From the NCBI RefSeq assembly GCF_039941015.1, contig NZ_JBDVFI010000089.1: DNA of 64,000 nucleotides. The stretch is one strand, 5' to 3'. This document shows positions 36,124 through 45,292 of the stretch, in pieces (within the stretch, counting starts at the first letter, position 1; every line of letters starts with the position of its first letter). The notes under the pieces were generated by a model, which made no database searches, was not told the origin of the DNA, and saw only the letters and a program-made list of their open reading frames with translations. The stretch is from Sedimentitalea sp039941015. Its GTDB lineage: Bacteria > Pseudomonadota > Alphaproteobacteria > Rhodobacterales > Rhodobacteraceae. The translations under genes and the position numbers were made by a program.

Positions 36124-37251
36124 ATGAACTTTGACCTGACAGAAGAGCGGCAGATGTTGCAGGATACCCTGCGCCGGTTTCTCGCGGATCGGTACACCAC
36201 CGAAACCCGCAACAAGATCATCGAGTCTGACTCTGGTATGAGCGAGGACATCTGGTCCAGTTTGGCCGAGCTCGGCGTGATCGGTGCGTTGTTCACCGAA
36301 GCTCAGGGTGGTTTTGGCGGTGCCGGCTTTGATATCACGACGGTTTTTGAGGAACTTGGCCGTGCCGGTGTGGTCGAACCTTTTCTCGAGACTGCCGTCT
36401 TGGGCGGTGGTTTGATCGCGGCACTTGGCACCGAGGATCAACAGACCCTGATCGAAGATGTGATCGGCGGCGGCCTGCATCTGGCCCTCGCCCATGGCGA
36501 ACCGATCAGTCGATACGACCTGACACGGGTCGAGACTACGGCAAAAACCGAAGGTCATGATATCGTCCTGAACGGGCGCAAGGCCGTTGTCGCCAATGCC
36601 GAGGCAGCGAGCCAGATCATCGTGTCTGCCCGCGAGAGCGGGGCGGCGGATGACGCCGATGGCATCTCGCTGTTTCTCGTTCCCGCAGATAGCAGCGGTC
36701 TGACGTTGCGCGGTTATCCGATGCTTGCGGGTGGGCGCGCTGCTGAGGTCACGCTCGACAATGTCCGCGTTGACGCATCCGCCCGGTTGGGTGCCGCCGG
36801 GGCGGCATGGTCCGCGATTGCAAAGCAGGTGGCCGTTGCCAACGTCGCGATTGCGGCCGAGACGCTGGGCGCGATGGAAACCGCCACCGAACTGACGCGC
36901 GAGTATCTGATGACACGCAAACAGTTTGGCCGCCCGATTGGCACCTTCCAGGCGTTGGCGCATCGTTTTTCCGACATGCTGATCGAACTGGAGCAGGCCC
37001 GATCTGCCGTGATCAACGCCGCGGGACACCTTGAGGATCCGGACCGCGACCGACAGATTGCTGCCGCGCGCAGCCTGATCGGGCGGGTGGGCCGACTGAT
37101 TGCCGAGGAAACGATCCAGATGCATGGCGGCATCGCAATGACGCAGGAATATGAACTGGCCCATATCGCCAAGCGGATTGTGATGAACGACCATCGGTTA
37201 GGCGATACGGACTATCATTTGGAACAGTTCATTGCCCTCAGCGCCGCCTGA
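36124..37251 (+). CDS. Acyl-CoA dehydrogenase, small-subunit type (PimD-like)
   Basis: 375 aa starting 3 bp after its partner. It has the acyl-CoA dehydrogenase fold (LTEERQMLQDTLRRFL, TREYLMTRKQFGRPIGTFQALAHRFSDML), but the C-terminal catalytic loop reads MHGGIAMTQEYELAHIAKR. The central substrate-binding part has diverged (YDLTRVETTAKTEGHD in place of the usual EPxxGSD). This is typical of the non-catalytic or less active beta subunit of alpha2-beta2 dehydrogenases. Confidence 0.9.
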   Translation: MNFDLTEERQMLQDTLRRFLADRYTTETRNKIIESDSGMSEDIWSSLAELGVIGALFTEAQGGFGGAGFDITTVFEELGRAGVVEPFLETAVLGGGLIAALGTEDQQTLIEDVIGGGLHLALAHGEPISRYDLTRVETTAKTEGHDIVLNGRKAVVANAEAASQIIVSARESGAADDADGISLFLVPADSSGLTLRGYPMLAGGRAAEVTLDNVRVDASARLGAAGAAWSAIAKQVAVANVAIAAETLGAMETATELTREYLMTRKQFGRPIGTFQALAHRFSDMLIELEQARSAVINAAGHLEDPDRDRQIAAARSLIGRVGRLIAEETIQMHGGIAMTQEYELAHIAKRIVMNDHRLGDTDYHLEQFIALSAA

Positions 37252-37663
37252 AACCAGCAGTCACACACCGGTCGCGCCGACCAGCGGCGCGCACCTGTTG
37301 ATCGGCTATGAGGTCGATCTGTGTGATGACGGTACGGCCCGGGTCACGCTCGACGTTCTGCCCAAGCATCTCAACCGGAATGAGACGTTGCATGGCGGTA
37401 TCATCGCGATGATGCTCGACGCCAGTGCCGGATTTGCCGCGTCGCTGGTGCGAGGCGGCGATTTGAGCCCGGTGTTGACCGTGGCGCTGAACACGCAGTT
37501 TCTCGCCGCGGCCCGACAGGGGCGGGTGGTTGCCACGGGAACGGTCAAGCGCGCGGGGCGGTCGATCTGTTATGCAGATGCTGAAATGCGCGATGCCGAT
37601 GGCACCCTGCTCGCCACCGGCAATGGTGTCTTCAAATACTTACAAAGGGAGCCTGCATCGTGA
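37232..37663 (+). CDS. PaaI-type hotdog thioesterase
   Basis: 143 aa from a TTG at 37232, overlapping the dehydrogenase gene by 20 bp; no better start exists before the conserved core. RNETLHGGIIAMMLDASAGFAAS carries the hotdog active-site His-Gly-Gly and the catalytic Asp. VTVALNTQFLAAARQGRVVATGTVKRAGRSI is also typical. It would release CoA from stalled acyl-CoA intermediates in this operon. Confidence 0.85.
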   Translation: MPSAPPETSSHTPVAPTSGAHLLIGYEVDLCDDGTARVTLDVLPKHLNRNETLHGGIIAMMLDASAGFAASLVRGGDLSPVLTVALNTQFLAAARQGRVVATGTVKRAGRSICYADAEMRDADGTLLATGNGVFKYLQREPAS

Positions 37664-38436
37664 CGTTGGCAAGACTGGATGATCTCGGCGACCGGTTGGT
37701 TGTCGTCAACAGGAACACCACGCGGCGCGGCGCACTTTCGCCCGAACTCTACGCGACCATCATGGAGGCAATGCATCAGGCCACCGCCCCGCGCATTCGC
37801 GCGGTGATCCTCACGGCCGAAGGCGGTTTTTTCTGTGCTGGCGGTGATCTCAACGTTTTGATCGAACGGCGCACCCTGTCCGAGGCCGAACGCCGCGACA
37901 AGATTGATGACCTTCACGACCTGATCCGGGTCATCCGCAGTTGCCCGGTTCCGGTGATTGCGTCGGTCGAGGGCGGTGCGGCAGGGGCGGGCGCATCGCT
38001 GGCGTTAGCTTGTGATCTGATCGTTGCAGCCAAAGGGGCCAAGTTCACCGCTGCCTATGTCAAGGCAGGGTTGGTGCCCGATGGCGGGCTGACCTCGGCG
38101 CTTGCGCGTATGTTGCCGCGTTCTCTGGCGATGGAGATGTGTCTGTTGGCCAAGCCGATACCCTCTGAGCAGATGCACGCGCTTGGCGTGGTGAATGCGC
38201 TGGTGCCTCCGGGGCACTGCGATGTGCAGGCCCATGCATTGGCCGACGCTCTGGCCGCAGGTCCGCGCGACGCGCAGCGGGTGATCCGAGGCCTTGTGGC
38301 GTCGGCCTATGAAAACACCGAGGCCGCGCAGCTTGATGCCGAACGCAACGCCATGGCCCACGCCGCTGGTGGACCCGAGGCTGCCGAAGGTATCGCGGCG
38401 TTTCTCGAAAAACGGCGCCCGGACTTCTCGGAATGA
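37660..38436 (+). CDS. Enoyl-CoA hydratase/isomerase family protein
   Basis: 258 aa from a GTG overlapping the thioesterase stop (GTGA). The crotonase oxyanion-hole parts are GGFFCAGGDLNVL (about 55-67) and EGGAAGAGASLALACDLIVAA (about 105-125). The second Glu of classical hydratases is replaced in YVKAGLVPDGGLTSALARML, where Asp lies near the usual position, suggesting an isomerase-like or specialised reaction. Corresponds to PimE by position and family. Confidence 0.88.
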   Translation: MTLARLDDLGDRLVVVNRNTTRRGALSPELYATIMEAMHQATAPRIRAVILTAEGGFFCAGGDLNVLIERRTLSEAERRDKIDDLHDLIRVIRSCPVPVIASVEGGAAGAGASLALACDLIVAAKGAKFTAAYVKAGLVPDGGLTSALARMLPRSLAMEMCLLAKPIPSEQMHALGVVNALVPPGHCDVQAHALADALAAGPRDAQRVIRGLVASAYENTEAAQLDAERNAMAHAAGGPEAAEGIAAFLEKRRPDFSE

Positions 38437-39932
38437 CGTCGCGCTGGCACAGTTTCCTCGATCATCAGGCGACCACCCGACCCACTGCGCCGGCGCTGGC
38501 CGATACCACCGGAATTCACTGGACCTATGGCGAACTCGGGGCGGCCTGTGACGCGCTAAAGCAGCGTTTGGTCGACGCTGGTGTGCAAGCGGGCGACCGT
38601 GTTCTGATCCTGTCCGAAAATTCTGCCACGGCGGTTGCGGCGCTCTTTACCTGCTCGCGCCTTGGTGTCATCGCGATCCCGGTCAATGCGCGTCTGACCG
38701 CCGGTGAAATTGACCGTATCGCGGATCACGCCCGCCCGGCGGCGGTGCTGTTTACGTCCGAGGTCTCGCCTGATGCGACGGCACATGCCACGCGCATGGG
38801 GGCAGAGCACATCACCGGCGCTTTTGGCGCACTGCACATTGCGACGCCCTATCCATCGGCACCCGATGACGACAGGGAACTTGCGGTTATTCTTTACACG
38901 ACCGGCACGACTGGGGCGCCCAAAGGTGTCATGCTGTCCCATGACAATCTGGTTTTTGCGGGCAAGGCCTCGGTTGTCGTGCGTGATATGCGCTCTGATG
39001 ACGTGATCTATGGCGTCTTGCCGATCACTCATGTGTTTGGCCTTGCTTCGATCGTCACCGCAGTCTCTTGCGCCGGTGCATTCATCCGGTTTGAGCCCCG
39101 GTTTTCCGCCGCCAAACTGTATGAGGCGTTGAATGATGGGGTGACATTGTTGTCGGCAGTGCCGCAGATGCACGCGCTGCTGATGCAGTATACGCGGGAG
39201 CAGGGACACGAAAGCCTGGCGGGCAGCAAGCTGCGGGTTGTCACGTCGGGAGCGGCTCCGCTGGATCCCACGTGGAAGCGAAAGGCCGAGGCGTTTTATG
39301 GGGTCGCCTTGCAAAACGGGTATGGCATGACCGAAACAACTGCCGGGGTCTGTGTCACGACGAACGCATTTGGGGATCCGGATATCTCCACAGGGCCGGT
39401 CCTGCCGGGCGTCGAAATTGACATCAACGAACATGTGCCCGGCGGAGGGGATGGAACCGGCGAGATTCTGGTGCGCGGCCCGGTGGTGATGAAAGGCTAT
39501 TATCGCAATCCCGAAGCCACAGCCGCAGTGATAAATTCCGAGGGTTGGCTGCGCACGGGAGACCTCGGCCGGATTGATGAGCGCAAGCATCTGCACATCA
39601 TTGGGCGCACGAAGGAATTGATCATTCACGGCGGGTTCAACGTCTATCCGCCCGAGGTTGAGGCGGCGCTGAATGACCATCCGCAGGTGATCCAATGCGC
39701 CGTGGTCGGGCGTAGCGTCGATGGTGACGAACAGGTGCTTGCCTTTGTGCAGGCGACAGAGGCAAACTGGCCCAACGTCGATGACCTGCGCGCCTTTGCG
39801 GCGGATCGGCTTGTCGGATACAAACGACCCGCCCGGATCATCGTTGCCACCACACTGCCAGCCGCGCCCACGGGAAAGATCCTCAAGCACAAGCTGGTCG
39901 AGCATTTCGCCGCCGAGTTGGCGGACGGGTAA
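38433..39932 (+). CDS. AMP-dependent acyl-CoA synthetase/ligase (PimA-like)
   Basis: 499 aa. Motifs are complete: P-loop-like YTTGTTGAPKGVMLSHDN (about 152-169), NGYGMTETTAG, GWLRTGDLGRIDE, GRTKELIIHGGFNVYPPEVE and the catalytic Lys in PTGKILKHKL. It activates a carboxylic acid to its CoA thioester for degradation by the operon. The start overlaps the hydratase stop (ATGA). It is the last gene, followed by a terminator at 40000-40036. Confidence 0.93.
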   Translation: MTSRWHSFLDHQATTRPTAPALADTTGIHWTYGELGAACDALKQRLVDAGVQAGDRVLILSENSATAVAALFTCSRLGVIAIPVNARLTAGEIDRIADHARPAAVLFTSEVSPDATAHATRMGAEHITGAFGALHIATPYPSAPDDDRELAVILYTTGTTGAPKGVMLSHDNLVFAGKASVVVRDMRSDDVIYGVLPITHVFGLASIVTAVSCAGAFIRFEPRFSAAKLYEALNDGVTLLSAVPQMHALLMQYTREQGHESLAGSKLRVVTSGAAPLDPTWKRKAEAFYGVALQNGYGMTETTAGVCVTTNAFGDPDISTGPVLPGVEIDINEHVPGGGDGTGEILVRGPVVMKGYYRNPEATAAVINSEGWLRTGDLGRIDERKHLHIIGRTKELIIHGGFNVYPPEVEAALNDHPQVIQCAVVGRSVDGDEQVLAFVQATEANWPNVDDLRAFAADRLVGYKRPARIIVATTLPAAPTGKILKHKLVEHFAAELADG

Positions 39933-39999
39933 CTTTAGCCAAAGTGCCTGCTCGGCTATCGGCCTTTCCGTGACCCTTTAATGAGCCCATGAGATTGTA

Positions 40000-40040
40000 A
40001 TATCCCGCTGCAGGTGATGCGCGCGGGATATCATGTTTTT
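40000..40040 (+). terminator. Rho-independent terminator of the beta-oxidation operon
   Basis: ATATCCCGC at 40000-40008 pairs with GCGGGATAT at 40023-40031 (nine perfect pairs), followed by CATG and a run of five Ts. It lies 68 bp after the ligase stop, before the convergent CAP-domain gene. Confidence 0.78.
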
Positions 40041-40062
40041 CAACTGTTCTCTTGAACGAGGA

Positions 40063-40887
40063 TCAGGCCATTGCCACCCAGTCATCGGCGGACAGGGTGG
40101 TCAGTGTAAACTCTTCCCATTCGCTGACGGAGTCGCCATCATACACGCGGACCTGCAACGTCGTATCACCCGGATTCTTGTTCGGTCCAACGCGGATCTG
40201 ATCGAAATCTTCCGCCGCAACACGATAGGGCGTGTCGGCGTCGATCTTGCCCTGGCCCTTGAGGCGGAAATTATCCCGCCCAACACTGTCGAGCAACTCG
40301 AACCAAACGGGATCGTCACCATCGGCATCGGAAAAATCCATGTGCTTTTCCAACTTGGTGGTCCGCACACCGTCGAGTTTACCGACCGTGATGTCCGACA
40401 CGTTCAGTTCCGGCGCGCTGTTGCCGGGCTGGTCCAGTTGGACGTCTGCCCCGGTGCGCGCAAAGTTCTGCGTCACGATCACCCCGTCCCAGCCGTTGTA
40501 TTCGCCTTGTTCGATGCCGATGCCGATCACTTCGAAATCCGGATTCAGGATGTTGGCGCGGTGGCCGGGGCTGTTCATGAGCGACTGGTGCAGGTCCTCC
40601 ACGTCATCGGCAAGGCCCGGTGCGCCGCGTTCCGACTGGATTGCGATGTTTTCGCCCCAGGTCCAGCTTCCGGAAAACTCGAACCCAGAGTCCCGCATAC
40701 GGTCGCCTGGATTCGATCCCCCGCTGCCGGTATGCGAAAAGTTGTCCGTGTCCAGCATCCAGTCGCTGTGATCCTCGGACGAGTCGTTCAGCCGCAATTC
40801 CAGATCCAGCGGATCCAGCCCGTTTGCATCACGTTCTTCATTGATCAGGCTTAGCATCAGCCATTCAAGATCGCTCGCTTTTGACAT
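40063..40887 (-). CDS. CAP/SCP-domain protein without a classical signal peptide
   Basis: 274 aa. The N-terminal CAP domain (about 1-145) has INEERDANGLDPL, HSDWMLDTDNFSHTG, SWTWGENIA and NSPGHRANILNPDFEVIGIG, including the CAP-cavity His residues and HRANIL motif. A beta-rich C-terminal part (about 155-274) is acidic and ends LSADDWVAMA. No Sec leader is present; the acidic C-terminus hints at type I export, as for many roseobacter secreted proteins. That is inference; no RTX nonapeptides are seen. Confidence 0.85.
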   Translation of the reverse strand: MSKASDLEWLMLSLINEERDANGLDPLDLELRLNDSSEDHSDWMLDTDNFSHTGSGGSNPGDRMRDSGFEFSGSWTWGENIAIQSERGAPGLADDVEDLHQSLMNSPGHRANILNPDFEVIGIGIEQGEYNGWDGVIVTQNFARTGADVQLDQPGNSAPELNVSDITVGKLDGVRTTKLEKHMDFSDADGDDPVWFELLDSVGRDNFRLKGQGKIDADTPYRVAAEDFDQIRVGPNKNPGDTTLQVRVYDGDSVSEWEEFTLTTLSADDWVAMA

Positions 40888-41119
40888 TTTGTGCTCCTTG
40901 TCTTCTGCCTCGTGACAATCGTCGTAGGCGCGGCCCGATGACGTGCACAGAGATATGCGTCGCCTTGCCCGGATTGCGCCGATTGACGCCCAGAATCACC
41001 GGTTGGAGATGGCGAAAGCTTGCCGGAAAACACCCGCCCGCAGGCGTGCGCCAATTCGCGCGCAGGGCCGGGACCTGTCTGGCGGAAAGTGACCGATCGC
41101 AGCAATCGTTCGGACAAAG

Positions 41120-41148
41120 AAAAACCCCCGAGGCCATGCCGCGGGGGT
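41120..41148 (-). terminator. Rho-independent terminator of rpsU
   Basis: On the minus strand ACCCCCG pairs with CGGGGGT around a short stem GGC/GCC loop, followed by a T-run (AAAAA at 41120-41124 on the plus strand). It sits 33 bp after the rpsU stop. Confidence 0.82.
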
Positions 41149-41180
41149 CGTCATTCGTGTCGAAAATTGCTGCGAAACTC

Positions 41181-41387
41181 TTACAGCATCCCTTCGCGCT
41201 GTGCCTTTTTACGAGCCAGCTTGCGGGCGCGCCGAATCGCTTCGGCTTTCTCGCGTGCTTTTTTCTCGGACGGCTTCTCGAAATGTTGCTTGAGCTTCAT
41301 TTCGCGGAATACGCCTTCACGCTGCAGCTTTTTCTTCAGGGCACGAAGTGCCTGATCGACATTGTTGTCGCGAACACTAACCTGCAT
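41181..41387 (-). CDS. rpsU: 30S ribosomal protein bS21
   Basis: 68 aa, very basic. MQVSVRDNNVDQALRALKK, REGVFREMKLKQHFEKPSEKK and the Arg/Lys-rich tail are characteristic of S21, which promotes base pairing of the 30S subunit with the ribosome binding site. It is divergent from the COQ9 gene, a common alphaproteobacterial arrangement, and has its own terminator. Confidence 0.97.
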   Translation of the reverse strand: MQVSVRDNNVDQALRALKKKLQREGVFREMKLKQHFEKPSEKKAREKAEAIRRARKLARKKAQREGML

Positions 41388-41495
41388 GTGGTTTTCACCA
41401 CCTTTCTAAGTTGAGTTGCAAGGATTTGCAGGAGGTCGCCGTATAGCAAAGCCGGGCTAGCTTGTCTAGTATGCTGACAATCGTAGGAGAACCCG

Positions 41496-42191
41496 ATGAC
41501 ACCGACCGATCAGAGCCTGCAAGACCAACTGCTGGATGCCGCGTTGATGCATGTGCCGTTTGATGGCTGGACCGATGCCGCGTTTACGGCGGCGGCAACA
41601 GATATCGGCATCGACACTGCAATGGCCAGAACGGTTTTTCCGCGTGGTCCGGTCGATCTGGCCTTGGCCTACCACGCACGTGGCGATCAGGCGATGGTGG
41701 ACAGACTCAAGTCCGAGGATTTGAGCAATCTGAAATTCCGCGAGAAAATTGCCGCTGCCGTGCGCTTTCGCCTTGAGGCGGTCGAAGATCGGGAACTGGT
41801 GCGCCGAGGCACCACGCTATTTTCACTGCCGCATTACGCACCCGATGGCGCGCGCGCGGTCTGGCAGACCTGCGATCTGATCTGGACAGAGCTTGGCGAT
41901 ACCTCTGACGATGTGAACTGGTACACCAAACGCGCCACGCTGGCCGGTGTCTATTCCGCAACGGTGCTTTACTGGCTGGGCGATAACAGCCCGGATCACG
42001 CGGCGACGTGGGCCTTTCTTGACCGCCGCATCGACGACGTGATGCAGATCGAGACCTTGAAGGCCAAGGTGCGGGATTCGGCAATTCTGAAACCGTTTCT
42101 TGCCGGGCCGAACTGGCTGGCCAGCCAGATCAAGCCACCGGCAAAGATGCCCGATCTTGATCTGCCGGGTATGATGAAACCCCGCAAATAG
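41496..42191 (+). CDS. COQ9 family ubiquinone biosynthesis protein
   Basis: 231 aa, all-helical with a TetR-like fold: LLDAALMHVPFDGWTDAAFTAAATDIGID at the N-terminus, then the lipid-binding C-terminal part with NWYTKRATLAGVYSATVLYWLGD, the COQ9 signature. COQ9 binds isoprenoid lipid and assists the COQ7 hydroxylase. The start follows TAGGAG. Confidence 0.92.
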   Translation: MTPTDQSLQDQLLDAALMHVPFDGWTDAAFTAAATDIGIDTAMARTVFPRGPVDLALAYHARGDQAMVDRLKSEDLSNLKFREKIAAAVRFRLEAVEDRELVRRGTTLFSLPHYAPDGARAVWQTCDLIWTELGDTSDDVNWYTKRATLAGVYSATVLYWLGDNSPDHAATWAFLDRRIDDVMQIETLKAKVRDSAILKPFLAGPNWLASQIKPPAKMPDLDLPGMMKPRK

Positions 42192-42252
42192 ACAGGTTCC
42201 GCAATCTGCCTGCCGGTGTTACCTCTGTCCCAAGCAAAGGGAAGATTAACAC

Positions 42253-43239
42253 ATGACAGAGCGAATGCGCGCCGTTGAAATCACCAGCCCCGGTGGGCCG
42301 GAAGTCTTGCAGATCACCAGCCGCCCGGTGCCTGAACCTGCACACGGGCAAGTGGTGTTGCGCGTCGCCTATGCCGGGGTAAACCGACCGGATGCGTTGC
42401 AACGGGCCGGGAGTTATGCGCCGCCTCCGGGGGCAAGCGATCTGCCGGGGCTTGAGGCTTCGGGCGAGGTCGTGGCGTTGGGCGATGGTGTGACCGCGCT
42501 GTCGATTGGCGACAAGGTGTGCGCCTTGCTGCCGGGAGGCGGGTATGCCGAATATGTTGCGACCCCTTCCGCGCATTGCCTGCCGGTGCCGGATGCGCTC
42601 GACATGAAACAGGCGGCCTGCCTGCCGGAAACCTGTTTTACCGTCTATTCCAACGTGTTCACGCGTGGCGGTCTGCAGGCGGGTGAACGCTTTCTGATTC
42701 ACGGTGGCTCAAGCGGGATTGGCACAACTGCGGTCCAACTGGCGAACGCCATAGGCGCGCGGATTTTCGTCACCGCAGGGTCCGATGCCAAATGCCAGGC
42801 CTGTCTTGATCTGGGGGCGGAACGCGCCATCAACTATAAGACCGACGATTTTGTCGACGTTATGCAGGCCGAAGGTGGCGCACAGCTGATCCTTGATATG
42901 GTCGGTGGGGATTACATCCCCCGCAATCTCAAGGCGCTCGCCAACGATGGACGGCTGGTGCAGATCGCCTTTTTGCAAGGGCCGCAGGTGCAGGTGAATT
43001 TTGCCGAGATGATGACACGCCGGTTGCATCTCACCGGGTCCACGTTGCGCCCACAGTCCGATCTGGCCAAGGCGCGGATTGCAGAAGACTTGCGGGAAAA
43101 GGTCTGGCCACTGATTGCGGCGGGTCGGTTTGCGCCTGTTATGGATAGCGAATTTGACCTTGCCGAGGCCGCCGCCGCCCATGCCAGGATGGAAAGCAGC
43201 GGACATATCGGCAAGATCGTCCTGAAGGTCGGAGGCTAA
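42253..43239 (+). CDS. NAD(P)H quinone oxidoreductase, PIG3 type
   Basis: 328 aa, zinc-free medium-chain dehydrogenase. N-terminal MRAVEITSPGGPEVLQI, AGVNRPDALQRAGSYAPPPGASDLPGLEASGEV and GGYAEYV, then the cofactor domain with HGGSSGIGTTAVQLA (glycine-rich loop). The AGVNRPDALQR motif identifies the PIG3-like subgroup. It reduces quinones or enones with NADPH. It shares strand with COQ9 and lies 61 bp downstream. Confidence 0.9.
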   Translation: MTERMRAVEITSPGGPEVLQITSRPVPEPAHGQVVLRVAYAGVNRPDALQRAGSYAPPPGASDLPGLEASGEVVALGDGVTALSIGDKVCALLPGGGYAEYVATPSAHCLPVPDALDMKQAACLPETCFTVYSNVFTRGGLQAGERFLIHGGSSGIGTTAVQLANAIGARIFVTAGSDAKCQACLDLGAERAINYKTDDFVDVMQAEGGAQLILDMVGGDYIPRNLKALANDGRLVQIAFLQGPQVQVNFAEMMTRRLHLTGSTLRPQSDLAKARIAEDLREKVWPLIAAGRFAPVMDSEFDLAEAAAAHARMESSGHIGKIVLKVGG

Positions 43240-43245
43240 AGGTCG

Positions 43246-44100
43246 TCAGCCAACAGCCCTGCGATAGAAATGCCAGGTTGCGTGACCCAGGATTGGCATG
43301 ATCACCACCAGACCGACCAGGAACGGGATTGATCCCAGAACCAACCCTCCTGCGACGACCGCTCCCCAGGTCAGGGTGACGCGCGGGTTTCTCTGCATCA
43401 CCCGGAATGACGTCACGATCGCGACCGGTACACCGACATGCCGATCCAGAAGCAAGGGAAAGGACACGACGCTCATTGCCAGCGCGATGAGGGCAAAGGC
43501 AAAACCGACGGCGAACCCGGCAATGATCATCGTCCACCCTGCCGGGGTTGAAACGACATCGCTTGCAAAGGCGGCGAGCGATGCTGGCGGCTCGGGACCC
43601 AGCGTCCAGTTATAGATTTGCAGAGCGGCAAACATCCACACGACGAACAGGCCGAGCATATAGAGCCCCATCACCAGAACCGCGCCAAAAGAGGGTGACT
43701 GGATCACTGCAAAGGCGCTTTGCCAGCTGACGGGTTGCCCCGCTTCGCGGCGGCGACTCATTTCATAGAGACCCACTGCCGCGACTGGCCCCAGCAGGGC
43801 AAAGCCTGCAAGCAGCGGAAACAGCAACGGCATACGATCAGAATGAAAGCCAACGACGATCAGGGCCAGACCCATCAGCGGATAAATCAGCACGGCAAAG
43901 ATGGCGTCGGTTCGACAAGCGAGAAAATCGTCCTTGCCCGCACGCAGGGCGGCCCCGACATCGTGCATGGTCAACTTTTTCACCCGTGGCGGGGCTGCGG
44001 CCTCTCCACCAAGCTCGGCCGTCGTGGCGGCGATGTGATCTCCGGCGGACCCGAACTGCCGGGCCGTCCAGGACAGTGGGTTTCCGATTGTCTTTTCCAT
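43246..44100 (-). CDS. DUF2189 membrane protein
   Basis: 284 aa from the ATG at 44100, which follows GGAGGGATCA; ten further upstream codons are possible but have no ribosome binding site. About six membrane helices are seen. The pattern ALRAGKDDFLACRTDAIFAVLIYPLMGL then LFPLLAGFALLGPVAAVGLYEMSRRREAG is the DUF2189 family. Function unknown in general. Convergent with the oxidoreductase at 42253. Confidence 0.88.
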   Translation of the reverse strand: MEKTIGNPLSWTARQFGSAGDHIAATTAELGGEAAAPPRVKKLTMHDVGAALRAGKDDFLACRTDAIFAVLIYPLMGLALIVVGFHSDRMPLLFPLLAGFALLGPVAAVGLYEMSRRREAGQPVSWQSAFAVIQSPSFGAVLVMGLYMLGLFVVWMFAALQIYNWTLGPEPPASLAAFASDVVSTPAGWTMIIAGFAVGFAFALIALAMSVVSFPLLLDRHVGVPVAIVTSFRVMQRNPRVTLTWGAVVAGGLVLGSIPFLVGLVVIMPILGHATWHFYRRAVG

Positions 44101-44317
44101 GATTGATCCCTCCGATAGCGACAGGCTCATGCGCCAACATCGAAAGGTCCGGACGCGTCGCGGGCCGGGCCTCGCTGTGACGCTGCCCCTACTATAACAC
44201 AGATTGCCGTCGATGGGTTCACGGTATCGGGAGCACCGGAACGGGGCTGGTCAAACCGGCTTTGATCGGTGCAGAGTTCAGGGCAAACGCATCCGGAAAA
44301 TACGAAAAGGAACACCA

Positions 44318-45292
44318 ATGGCACAGACGGTTATCATCGAATCCGCAGGCGGACCGGAAATGCTGAAACTGGTTGACCGCCCGGTGGGCGAGCCCGGTCC
44401 GGGCGAAGTCCGGATTGCGCACAAGGTCTGTGGACTCAACTTTATCGACGTCTACCAGCGCTCGGGGCTCTATCCCCTGCCTATGCCGCACGCGATGGGA
44501 ATGGAGGCGGCCGGAGTTATCGAGGCCGTCGGCGAGGGCGTTACGCACCTGAAACCCGGCGACAGAGCCGCCTATGCCGCAAACCCGCCGGGCGCTTATT
44601 GCGAAGCGCGCGTGATGCCCGCGGCGCAGGTTTGTCCGCTGCCCGACAGCGTGTCCTTTGAACAGGCTGCGGCAATGATGCTCAAGGGGATGACGGTGGA
44701 ATACCTGTTTCATCGCACCACCCCATTGCGGGCGGGTGACACGGTGCTGTTTCATGCTGCCGCCGGGGGTGTCGGACTGATCGCCTGCCAATGGGCCCGC
44801 TCTGAAGGCATCACCTTGATCGGAACCGCCGGAACTGACGAGAAATGCCAACTGGCGCTCGAACACGGGGCGAGCCAGTGCATCAACTACCGAACGCAGG
44901 ATTGGGTCAAACACGTGCGCGATCTGACGTCGAACAAGGGTGTTGACGTGGTGATGGATGCGGTTGGGGCTGACACGTTCGAAGGTTCGCTCGACTGTCT
45001 GAAACCGCTCGGAATGATGATCTCGTTTGGCAACGCATCGGGGCCAGTGCCGCCCTTCAACATCGGCATCCTCGGTCAAAAGGGGTCTCTGAAAATAACA
45101 CGTCCGGTCCTGTTCACGCACACCGCAGATCATGACACCTGTCAGGCGATGGCACAGCATCTCTTTGCCAAGCTTGCCGACGGAGATATCACGATCCGTA
45201 TCAGCCAGCGCTTTCCGCTGGAACAGGTGGCAGATGCGCAACGCGCGCTTGAGGCACGCAAGACGACAGGATCGACAGTACTGGAGGTTTGA
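44318..45292 (+). CDS. Quinone oxidoreductase, zeta-crystallin type
   Basis: 324 aa from the ATG at 44318 after AAAAGGA. N-terminal IIESAGGPEMLKLVD and CGLNFIDVYQRSGLYPLPMPHAMGMEAAGVIEAVGEGV, then FHAAAGGVGLIACQWA. The NFIDVYQRxGLYP motif is diagnostic for NADPH:quinone reductase QOR. It catalyses reduction of quinones with NADPH. Second enzyme of this superfamily within 2 kb, separated by the divergent DUF2189 gene. Confidence 0.92.
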   Translation: MAQTVIIESAGGPEMLKLVDRPVGEPGPGEVRIAHKVCGLNFIDVYQRSGLYPLPMPHAMGMEAAGVIEAVGEGVTHLKPGDRAAYAANPPGAYCEARVMPAAQVCPLPDSVSFEQAAAMMLKGMTVEYLFHRTTPLRAGDTVLFHAAAGGVGLIACQWARSEGITLIGTAGTDEKCQLALEHGASQCINYRTQDWVKHVRDLTSNKGVDVVMDAVGADTFEGSLDCLKPLGMMISFGNASGPVPPFNIGILGQKGSLKITRPVLFTHTADHDTCQAMAQHLFAKLADGDITIRISQRFPLEQVADAQRALEARKTTGSTVLEV

